From DUEL01 sp964580565 (lineage in GTDB: Bacteria > Chloroflexota > Anaerolineae > B4-G1 > DUEL01), in contig CAZOLN010000142.1 in assembly GCA_964580565.1 (NCBI GenBank), forward strand, positions 1 through 6,663: a DNA stretch of 6,663 bases, in the 5' to 3' direction. The notes below the pieces were generated by a model. The model made no database searches and was not told the origin of the DNA. It saw nothing but the letters and a program-made list of their open reading frames with translations. Every line of letters begins with the position of its first letter. Position 1 is the first letter of the stretch. Below are positions 1-4,806 of this stretch, piece by piece. A program made the position numbers and the translations under genes.

Positions 1-58
1 TATACAGAGCAAGGGCAAAGTGCGCAAAGGAGGGCGTCCGGCCGTTGGGCTCCGGGAG

Positions 59-86
59 TTGACAACCCCGAGGGAGTCGATATACT
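59..86 (+). promoter_or_regulatory. sigma-70-type promoter of the small membrane protein operon
   Basis: A perfect -35 hexamer TTGACA (59-64) is followed after 16 bp by TATACT (81-86), five of six matches to the -10 consensus. Transcription would start near 93. That leaves a leader of about 75 nt before the GTG at 169, with a strong ribosome binding site at 155-164. The -10 lies inside a short inverted repeat (CGATA 78-82 / TATCG 88-92), which could be an operator. Bases 1-58 hold no gene I can support. Confidence 0.75.
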
Positions 87-131
87 GTATCGCAGGGATG
101 GGTTTTGGGGAATTCGGAGAACTTGGGTCAT

Positions 132-150
132 CTCCGTGCCTCGGTGGTGA
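132..150 (+). repeat. probable solo half-copy of the CACAGAG palindrome
   Basis: CTCCGTGCCTCGGTGGTGA matches 18 of 19 bases of the right arm and tail of the full palindrome further downstream (2262-2280); the only difference is G for T at the twelfth base. I find no matching left arm in the preceding 130 bases, so this appears to be a remnant or half-element. It lies in the untranslated leader of the first operon, just before its ribosome binding site. Confidence 0.55.
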
Positions 151-168
151 GGCCAAGGGGAGGAATCC

Positions 169-474
169 GTGGGAGCGTTGCGGGACCTGGCGTTGATCCT
201 GCTGGCGCTGGAGGCAGCGTTGGGCGCGCTGGTCGTGCTGGCGGTGGTGGGCGCGATCAACTATGCCCTCTTCTACTTTCGCTGGTGGGAGACCCTCCCC
301 CGGTGGTTCGCCACCGCCCGCGGCTACCTCCGCCTGGGCCGGCAGGCGGTGGAGAAGGGGGCGCGCGCCGTCGTCGCTCCGATCTTCGCCTTGGAATCGT
401 CCTGGGCCGGGGCCAGGAGGGCCGTGGGCGAACTTCGGAACCGGCAGAAACGTTCGCGCCACGGAGAACCGTAG
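169..474 (+). CDS. small membrane-anchored protein, unknown function
   Basis: I do not recognise a named family. The 101-residue product starts with a long hydrophobic stretch (about residues 7-36, rich in L, A and V). An aromatic belt follows (NYALFYFRWW, 31-40), then a basic amphipathic tail ending in RNRQKRSRHGEP. This suggests one N-terminal membrane helix with a cytoplasmic positively charged C-terminus, broadly like DUF948/YtxH-type envelope proteins, though that likeness is only general. The GTG start is chosen because AAGGGGAGGA (155-164) lies 4-5 nt upstream and translation enters the hydrophobic segment at once; overlapping longer frames give low-complexity Pro/Arg/Gly-rich peptides. 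It is the first gene of a two-gene unit driven from 59-86, with the next start 52 nt downstream. Confidence 0.72.
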   Translation: MGALRDLALILLALEAALGALVVLAVVGAINYALFYFRWWETLPRWFATARGYLRLGRQAVEKGARAVVAPIFALESSWAGARRAVGELRNRQKRSRHGEP

Positions 475-493
475 GGAAAACCCTCCGTTCTCC
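463..493 (+). other. compound hairpin spanning the stop codon between the first two genes
   Basis: GGAGAAC (463-469) pairs with GTTCTCC (487-493). Inside it AGGG (473-476) pairs with CCCT (481-484) around an AAAA loop. The structure covers the TAG stop (472-474) of the first gene and ends 20 nt before the next ribosome binding site. No T-run follows, so it is not a classical terminator. It could stabilise the upstream mRNA or tune downstream expression, but it may also be chance in GC-rich sequence. Confidence 0.35.
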
Positions 494-526
494 CCGCATC
501 GGCAAAGAAAGGCAAAGGAGGGATGG

Positions 527-748
527 ATGAATCTGCGGACAAAGGTCCTCCTCTTTGGTGGCGTCCTTGGGGCGTTGATCGGCGTGGGTGTGGCCTACCT
601 CTACCTCCAATCGACTCCCATCCAGGTGGACGAGGAGGGGCGGGAGCGCCTTCCCCCTATCCACCCCGGCGATGCCCTCAAGGTTACCCTCGGCTTGCTG
701 ACCGCGATTCGGCAGATCGTCGGCCTGGGTCGACTGCCGGCGGGGTAG
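527..748 (+). CDS. small single-pass membrane protein, unknown function
   Basis: The 73-residue product is not a family I can name. Residues 1-6 are basic (MNLRTK), and residues 7-28 form one glycine/alanine-rich membrane helix (GGVLGALIGVGVAYLYL). A charged linker (QVDEEGRERLPP) leads to a conserved-looking amphipathic segment (HPGDALKVTLGLLTAIRQIVGLG, written here only as residues 46-68). The glycine-rich helix recalls YtxH-like small proteins, but the match is loose. The start is ATG 527: AGGAGG at 516-521 gives 5-nt spacing, and the nearby ATG at 523 opens a Pro/Arg-rich frame with no protein character. It follows the upstream membrane protein gene on the same strand, so the two are probably co-transcribed and may act together at the membrane. 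Eight bases after the stop the long palindrome begins. Confidence 0.68.
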   Translation: MNLRTKVLLFGGVLGALIGVGVAYLYLQSTPIQVDEEGRERLPPIHPGDALKVTLGLLTAIRQIVGLGRLPAG

Positions 749-756
749 TCGAATCC

Positions 757-824
757 ACCGCAGGGGCACAGAGGACGCGGAGGGTAGCGAACAACAGACT
801 CTGCGTCCTCTGTGCCCCTGCGGT
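757..824. repeat. long CACAGAG-family palindrome, copy 1 (near-perfect 26-bp stem)
   Basis: Bases 757-778 and 803-824 are perfect reverse complements (22 of 22). The stem extends to 782/799 with one G-T wobble (779/802), giving a 26-bp stem around a 16-nt loop. It sits between the stop of the small membrane protein (748) and the -35 of the next promoter (836). As RNA it would form a very stable hairpin and probably ends or protects the upstream transcript. No T-run follows the right arm; the tail is AAAACC, so it is not a textbook intrinsic terminator. The arm sequence is related to those at 2206-2278 and 6532-6586. Confidence 0.9.
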
Positions 825-835
825 AAAACCACAGT

Positions 836-864
836 TTGACACCTCCCCCGCCCCGTGCTAGAAT
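836..864 (+). promoter_or_regulatory. sigma-70-type promoter placing transcription start at the glycosidase start codon
   Basis: TTGACA (836-841), a perfect -35, is followed by a 17-bp spacer and TAGAAT (859-864), five of six matches to the -10. The expected first transcribed base is about 871, three bases before the ATG at 874. There is no Shine-Dalgarno in the intervening CCCCGCGCG. The mRNA is therefore expected to be leaderless or nearly so. The -35 begins 12 bases after the palindrome ends. Confidence 0.8.
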
Positions 865-873
865 CCCCGCGCG

Positions 874-2199
874 ATGCCAGAAGCCACGTTCCATTTCCCG
901 TCCGATTTCAAGTGGGGTACGGCTACCTCCTCTCACCAGGTTGAGGGGGAGAACACCAACAACGACTGGTGGGCCTGGGAGCAGGAGGAAGGCCATATCA
1001 AGGAGGGCCACCGCTCTGGGAGGGCCTGCGATTGGTGGCAGCGGGCGGAGGAGGACTTCGACCGGGCCGCCGAACTAGGGCAGAACGCCCACCGGCTCTC
1101 CGTGGAATGGTCCCGTATCGAGCCCAGGGAGGGGTACTTCGACGACGGTGCGCTGGACCGCTACCGCGAGATGTTGCGCGGCCTGCGCGAGCGGTCCATC
1201 GAGCCGATGGTCACCCTCCATCACTTCACCAACCCCTTATGGCTTGCCGAGATGGGTGGGTGGGAGAACCCCCGCGTTGTCCCCCTCTTCGAGCGGTACG
1301 TGGCGCACGTCGTCGAAGCGCTGGGCGAGTTCTGCACCCTCTGGTGCACGGTCAACGAGCCCAACGTGGTCGCCTACCTGGGCTATCTGCTGGCCGTTTT
1401 CCCGCCGGGGAAGCAGGACTTCGGCGCGGCGATGAAGGTGGGGCGGAACCTGATGCGCGCCCACGGCGCCGCCTACCGACGGATCCACGACCTCCAGCCC
1501 GAGGCGCAGGTCGGGTTTGCCCACAACATCCGCATCTTCGATCCGGCCAATCCGCGCTCCCTGCTCGACCGGCGGGTCGCCCGCTGGCAGGACCGGGCGT
1601 ACAACGAGACCTTCCTCGCTGCCGTGACCGAAGGGCGGTGGCGGCTGCCCCTGGGCTTCGGCTTCACCTGGCGGCTGCGGAACACCCTGGACTGGATCGG
1701 CCTCAACTACTACACGCGGGACGTGGTGGCCTTCGACCGGCGGATGGGGAAGCAGCTGTTCGGGCGGAACTTCCACCCCGAGGATGCGGAACTGCTGGAC
1801 GGCGGGTACGGCGAGTTCTACCCCGAGGGGATGGGGCGCGCCCTCCGTCGGCTGGCCCGCCTGGGCCTCCCCATCTACATCACGGAGAACGGCATCCCCG
1901 ACGATGACGACGACCAGCGCCCCCGCTACATCGTGACCCACCTGCATCAGGTGTGGCGGGTGATCCAGGAATGCATCCCCATTCGGGGGTACTTCCACTG
2001 GACGCTGGTGGACAACTTCGAGTGGGCCGAGGGGTGGACGCTGCGCTTCGGTCTGATCGAACTGGACCCCGAGACGCAGGAGCGGAAGCCCCGCCGGTCG
2101 GCCTACCTCTACCGGGACATCTGCAAGGCGAACGCGATCACCCCTGAGATCATCGACGAATACGTGCCGGAACTCCGACCGGTGTTACTACCGGGATAG
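874..2199 (+). CDS. glycoside hydrolase family 1 beta-glucosidase/beta-galactosidase-type enzyme
   Basis: This is a retaining GH1 enzyme that cleaves terminal beta-linked glucose or galactose from small glycosides; no signal peptide is seen, so it is cytoplasmic. The 441 residues cover the whole (beta/alpha)8 barrel, at the short end of the usual 440-480. The N-terminal signature FPSDFKWGTATSSHQVEG spans residues 8-25 (Q22 should bind sugar). LHHFTNPLW is at 115-123, the acid/base motif TVNEP at 159-163 (Glu162), NYY at 278-280, the nucleophile motif ITENG at 336-340 (Glu338), and the sugar-binding NFEW at 381-384 (Glu383). EWSRIEP (78-84) replaces the SWPRI common in bacterial enzymes and resembles archaeal-type members. 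DDDDD at 343-347 is a local oddity. All catalytic residues are present, so it should be active; exact substrate cannot be read. The ATG 874 start fits the family N-terminus although no ribosome binding site precedes it. It stands alone between two palindromes. Confidence 0.95.
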   Translation: MPEATFHFPSDFKWGTATSSHQVEGENTNNDWWAWEQEEGHIKEGHRSGRACDWWQRAEEDFDRAAELGQNAHRLSVEWSRIEPREGYFDDGALDRYREMLRGLRERSIEPMVTLHHFTNPLWLAEMGGWENPRVVPLFERYVAHVVEALGEFCTLWCTVNEPNVVAYLGYLLAVFPPGKQDFGAAMKVGRNLMRAHGAAYRRIHDLQPEAQVGFAHNIRIFDPANPRSLLDRRVARWQDRAYNETFLAAVTEGRWRLPLGFGFTWRLRNTLDWIGLNYYTRDVVAFDRRMGKQLFGRNFHPEDAELLDGGYGEFYPEGMGRALRRLARLGLPIYITENGIPDDDDDQRPRYIVTHLHQVWRVIQECIPIRGYFHWTLVDNFEWAEGWTLRFGLIELDPETQERKPRRSAYLYRDICKANAITPEIIDEYVPELRPVLLPG

Positions 2200-2205
2200 A
2201 AAGGA

Positions 2206-2278
2206 ACCACAGAGACACAGAGGTCACAGAGAAACCTCATAAGAGGAGAAAACTCTGTGCCCTCCGTGCCTCTGTGGT
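2206..2278. repeat. CACAGAG-family palindrome, copy 2, between convergent genes
   Basis: Left arm 2206-2231 and right arm 2253-2278 pair at 23 of 26 positions around a 21-nt loop, which itself contains CCTC-ATAA-GAGG (2235-2246). The left arm shows the family architecture most clearly: CACAGAG-type heptamers at 2208-2214 (CACAGAG), 2216-2222 (CACAGAG) and 2225-2231 (CACAGAG). The element fills the gap between the stops of the glycosidase (2199) and CoA-transferase subunit B (2287). It is well placed to act on both transcripts as a shared 3' end. Two of the three mismatches (A opposite C) become U-G wobbles in the minus-strand RNA. Confidence 0.9.
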
Positions 2279-2286
2279 GAAACTAC

Positions 2287-3057
2287 CTAGATGTAGAACC
2301 GCTCCGGATCGACCTCCTCCCGCAGGATGCGCAGTTCCTCCTCCGTCGGTGGCTCGTTCACGCCGACCTCGTCGGGGATGATCAGTTCGAAGCCGGTGTT
2401 CTCGATCACCTGGTCGACCGTCACGCCGGGGTGGGTGGCCAGGAGCCGCATTCGCTTCGTCTCCTCGTCGAAGTCCAGCAGCGCCAACGTGCTCACCACT
2501 CGGTAGGGGCCGCTGCCGCGGGGCAGTCCCGCCGCCTCCCGCGCCCCGGGCCCGTCGATGTACCCCGGCGTGGTGACGAAGTCCACCTTGGGCACGAACC
2601 GTCGCTTCTCGTGCCGCATCAGGATGATGGTCCGCCAGACGAGGGAGCCGACGTCGTTGCCGCCGCCCGAGCCGGGGAGCCGGATCTTCGGCGGGTAGTA
2701 CTGGGGGCCGATGATGGTGGAGTTGACGTTGCCATAGGGGTCGATCTGCGCACCGCCGATGAAGCCGTAGTCGACGAAGCCGCGGCAGGCCGTCTCCAGC
2801 ACCTCGCAGATGCCGTAGGCGCCGATGGCCTTGTAGAAGGTCCGGCTCCCGCCGACCGCGCGGGGTGGGATCTCCAGCCGCGCGCCCACGCCGCCGAACT
2901 CGAAGATGGGCATCAAGTTCGGCGCGTGCATCTTCTGCGCCAGGCTGGCCGCCAGCATCGGGATCCCCGTGCCGACGAAGACGGTCACGTTGTCCGGGAT
3001 CTGCCGAGCGGCGACGCAGATCAGGAGTTCCGTCATATTGTACCTTTGCTCGCCCAT
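2287..3057 (-). CDS. family I CoA-transferase subunit B (glutaconate CoA-transferase-like)
   Basis: This is the beta subunit of a heteromeric family I CoA-transferase, which moves CoA between a carboxylate and an acyl-CoA through a glutamyl-CoA thioester. The 256 residues are close to the 266 of Acidaminococcus GctB. VGTGIP (28-33) forms the expected glycine-rich turn. IFEFGGVGA (51-59) is the likely active-site segment, with Glu53 matching the position of the known catalytic glutamate (Glu54) of GctB. GGAQIDPYGNVN (101-112) and GGGN (131-134) are family hallmarks. The related hydrolase IpdB lacks the catalytic glutamate, so retention here favours true transferase activity. ATG 3057 is used: its A is also the last base of subunit A's TGA, with GGAGGGG just upstream, so translation is coupled. 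An in-frame open stretch continues to 3639 but lies inside the A gene and is a shadow. Substrate is unknown. Confidence 0.88.
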   Translation of the reverse strand: MGEQRYNMTELLICVAARQIPDNVTVFVGTGIPMLAASLAQKMHAPNLMPIFEFGGVGARLEIPPRAVGGSRTFYKAIGAYGICEVLETACRGFVDYGFIGGAQIDPYGNVNSTIIGPQYYPPKIRLPGSGGGNDVGSLVWRTIILMRHEKRRFVPKVDFVTTPGYIDGPGAREAAGLPRGSGPYRVVSTLALLDFDEETKRMRLLATHPGVTVDQVIENTGFELIIPDEVGVNEPPTEEELRILREEVDPERFYI

Positions 3058-4031
3058 CACCGCCCCTCCATCGCCGCTTTCAGCGCTTCCAGCCGTTCCT
3101 GGCCGATGAACTCCAGGTACTCCTGGTGGTTGGACAGGCTGTAGATGTACTTGTTCAGGTAGGCCTGGGTCCCCTCCTCGGTCTTGGAGGCCTCCACCCA
3201 TTCCCTCAACTGCTCCTCGTCCCGGGCGTACATATAGGCCATCTCGCCCGGGTGGGAGCCGAAGGGGGCGTGGACGACGGCGTCGACCAGGAAGTAGGGG
3301 ATGATGGTCCGCTCGGGGTAGCGGCGGATCTCCTCCGTGTCGATGATCTCCTCGGCGCTGATGATCAGCCGCTTGGAGGCACGGGCGATCTCGTGGGCGA
3401 ACCCCGAGATGCCGTCGATCTGGGCGTTGCCGTACCGGTCGGCCCGGTGGACGTGCATCAGGGTCACGTCCAGGATCAGCGCCGGCACCAGGCAGACCTT
3501 CTGGCCGGTGAAGGGGCACTCCGCGACCTTGGCCGCGCTGTGTTTGAAGGTGTCGCTTCCCAGCATCACGCGGACGGGGAGGAAGGGGACCCCCATCGCG
3601 GCCGCCTTGAACCGCCAGGTCAGCGCGCCGTTGGACCACTCGACGATCTGTTTGAGCCGTCCGTTCTCCGCCGCCCGCCGGAAGACCTGGGAGGTCCCGT
3701 ACAACTCCAGGCCGATGTAGGTGAGATCCATCTCCGCCACCACACCGGCCCCCAGGAGGAGGTCCGTCTCCAGCACTCCCTGCCCGACCAGTCGGAGGTC
3801 CTTCTTCCCCTGGCGGATCATCTCGCGGACCAGGCTCATCGGGGCGCGGACGGTGCCGTAGAGTTCGGTGCCCAGGTAACAGCCGTCGGTGACGAAGCGG
3901 GCGATCGCCTCCTCCTCGGTCATCAACTTATCGACCATCGCCCGGGATTTCTTCTCCCGGTTCCACTCCCGGAACGCGTCCATGTCCGGGGGCTGGATCA
4001 GTTTGCCGACGCCCGATTCGAGGATGCGCAA
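3057..4031 (-). CDS. family I CoA-transferase subunit A (glutaconate CoA-transferase-like)
   Basis: This is the alpha subunit that forms the heteromeric CoA-transferase with the next gene. The 324 residues are close to the 320 of GctA. GCYLGTELYGTVRAP (50-64), EWSNGALTWRFKAAAMGVPFLP (131-152, cited by position), HVHRADRYGNAQIDG (193-207) and VVHAPFGSHPG (252-262) are typical of the family. The start is TTG 4031: GAAAGGAGGTG lies 4-5 nt upstream. The first in-frame ATG, at 4073, is further upstream and would add MARGFFQPFERRCT, encoding the ribosome binding site as protein. The TGA overlaps the ATG of subunit B by one base. The RNase gene lies 70 nt upstream on the same strand, separated by a terminator-like hairpin, and no convincing separate promoter is seen. 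No acyl-CoA enzymes flank the pair, so pathway and substrate stay open. Confidence 0.88.
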   Translation of the reverse strand: MRILESGVGKLIQPPDMDAFREWNREKKSRAMVDKLMTEEEAIARFVTDGCYLGTELYGTVRAPMSLVREMIRQGKKDLRLVGQGVLETDLLLGAGVVAEMDLTYIGLELYGTSQVFRRAAENGRLKQIVEWSNGALTWRFKAAAMGVPFLPVRVMLGSDTFKHSAAKVAECPFTGQKVCLVPALILDVTLMHVHRADRYGNAQIDGISGFAHEIARASKRLIISAEEIIDTEEIRRYPERTIIPYFLVDAVVHAPFGSHPGEMAYMYARDEEQLREWVEASKTEEGTQAYLNKYIYSLSNHQEYLEFIGQERLEALKAAMEGR

Positions 4032-4035
4032 GGTG

Positions 4036-4046
4036 CACCTCCTTTC
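4036..4046 (-). promoter_or_regulatory. unusually complete Shine-Dalgarno setting a TTG start
   Basis: On the minus strand this reads GAAAGGAGGTG, 11 bases complementary to the usual 16S rRNA 3' tail. It ends 4 nt before the TTG at 4031, or 6 nt counted from the AGGAGG core (4038-4043). An in-frame ATG at 4073 lies upstream of it and would be the wrong start. A strong binding site may offset the weak TTG codon. Confidence 0.8.
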
Positions 4047-4073
4047 GAATGGCTGGAAGAAACCGCGCGCCAC

Positions 4074-4098
4074 AAAAGACCGCCTCGTTTGAGGCGGT
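4074..4098 (-). terminator. probable intrinsic terminator after the NYN RNase gene
   Basis: ACCGCCTC (4079-4086) and GAGGCGGT (4091-4098) form a perfect 8-bp stem with a 4-nt loop. Reading the minus strand, the stem begins 3 nt after the RNase stop codon (4104-4102) and is followed by CTTTTG. The T-run is short, so termination may be partial, letting some transcription pass into the CoA-transferase genes. Confidence 0.6.
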
Positions 4099-4101
4099 AA
4101 G

Positions 4102-4617
4102 TTATGTTCCTCTCCTTTCGTTGAAAAGCCGCAGCCACTCCTCCAGGTCTTCGACGGAGCGGGGTTTTTCTTCCGCTCCTTCTTCCACCTCGTCGTCGGC
4201 GACCAGTTCCGCCGCGAAGGCCTCCGCCGGGATCACCCGCGCGCCTCGGGCCCTCGCGGCCGCCTGCACGGAGTGGTCGGATGAGACGACGATCAGCCCC
4301 GCCGGGTCGCGCGTCCGCCGGATCCGCTCGCGGAGCAGCGCGTCGGCGGTCTGGCCCTGCGAGGCGAAGATCACCTGGACGTTGGGGGAAGAGAGGTGGG
4401 GGGAGCGGCCGCCGGGGAGGCCCGCGTCGAAGACGACGGTGGCCCGGCGGCGGTGCCGCCAGCAGTATCGGCGAAGACGCTGGACCAGCAGGACCTCATC
4501 CTCCGGATCCTCCAGGCTGAGGTCCGGCATCCGTCCGATCAGGTTGTGCCCGTCGATCAGCAGGGGCATCGCTCCGCTTTCCCCCGAACGTGGCGAGGCG
4601 GGGAGGGAGTCCGACAC
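4102..4617 (-). CDS. YacP-type NYN/PIN-like domain ribonuclease
   Basis: This resembles the NYN_YacP family, PIN-fold endoribonucleases whose Bacillus member (Rae1/YacP) cuts mRNA in a ribosome-linked manner. Numbered from the GTG at 4617 (171 aa), LLIDGHNLIG (19-28) supplies Asp22 and Asn25. VVFDAG (61-66) gives Asp64, TADALL (90-95) Asp92, and VVSSDHSVQ (110-118) Asp114: the expected acidic cluster for metal binding. A strongly acidic stretch (DDEVEEGAEE, 141-150) precedes the C-terminal helix. Start choice is uncertain: the GTG has GAGGAG 11 nt upstream (4629-4634), while ATG 4569 (155 aa, starting MPLLIDGHN) fits the family N-terminus better but has only a weak, very close GGAG. It is transcribed leftward from the promoter at 4642-4670 and divergent from the antiporter. 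No partner gene is evident, and the target RNA is unknown. Confidence 0.85.
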   Translation of the reverse strand: MSDSLPASPRSGESGAMPLLIDGHNLIGRMPDLSLEDPEDEVLLVQRLRRYCWRHRRRATVVFDAGLPGGRSPHLSSPNVQVIFASQGQTADALLRERIRRTRDPAGLIVVSSDHSVQAAARARGARVIPAEAFAAELVADDEVEEGAEEKPRSVEDLEEWLRLFNERRGT

Positions 4618-4641
4618 GACTAGGCAGGCTCCTCGCCCAGT

Positions 4642-4670
4642 ATTTTAGCACAATTGAGGGTGGGGAGCAA
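4642..4670 (-). promoter_or_regulatory. extended -10 promoter for the NYN RNase gene
   Basis: On the minus strand TGCTAAAAT carries an extended -10 (TG, one base, then TAAAAT at 4647-4642). A poor -35, TTGCTC (4670-4665), lies 17 bp upstream. Transcription would start near 4635, 18 nt before the GTG start. The extended -10 can compensate for the weak -35. Confidence 0.6.
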
Positions 4671-4743
4671 TCGGGAGCGAGGGTGAGAATCTGTGGGGGA
4701 CAACATATCCCGGTACGGCCCGGATGTCAACCTGGTCCGGCGG

Positions 4744-4772
4744 TTGTCCTTTCCTCTCCTCCAGGTTATAAT
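4744..4772 (+). promoter_or_regulatory. sigma-70-type promoter for the antiporter operon
   Basis: TTGTCC (4744-4749), a 17-bp spacer and a perfect TATAAT (4767-4772) predict a start near 4779. This gives a short leader of about 28 nt that carries GGAGGAG (4794-4800). It is divergent from the RNase promoter about 75-100 bp to the left, so the 4618-4806 gap is a divergent control region. Confidence 0.8.
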
Positions 4773-4806
4773 CCGCCTTCAAATCGACCCATCGGAGGAG
4801 AAGAGA

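Noticed and set aside
105..530. 141-codon frame overlapping the first small membrane protein
   Set aside because: The ATG at 105 has no good ribosome binding site and the product is Gly/Arg/Pro-rich; the GTG 169 frame has a strong site and a clean membrane helix.
1237..1998. Open frames on both strands inside the GH1 gene
   Set aside because: The GH1 frame holds both catalytic glutamates and the full barrel; the others have no recognisable protein character.
3058..3639. N-terminal extension of CoA-transferase subunit B as a fusion protein
   Set aside because: The stretch is the out-of-frame shadow of subunit A; the family starts near MGEQRYNMTELL and the start overlaps the A stop codon.
2431..4100. 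Long plus-strand open frames opposite the CoA-transferase genes
   Set aside because: They are antisense shadows of two genes with clear family motifs, and their translations are low-complexity (Gly/Asp/Val/Pro-rich) without domains.
4047..4101. Separate promoter for the CoA-transferase genes
   Set aside because: TTGTGG is present on the minus strand, but nothing resembling a -10 lies at 16-18 bp from it.
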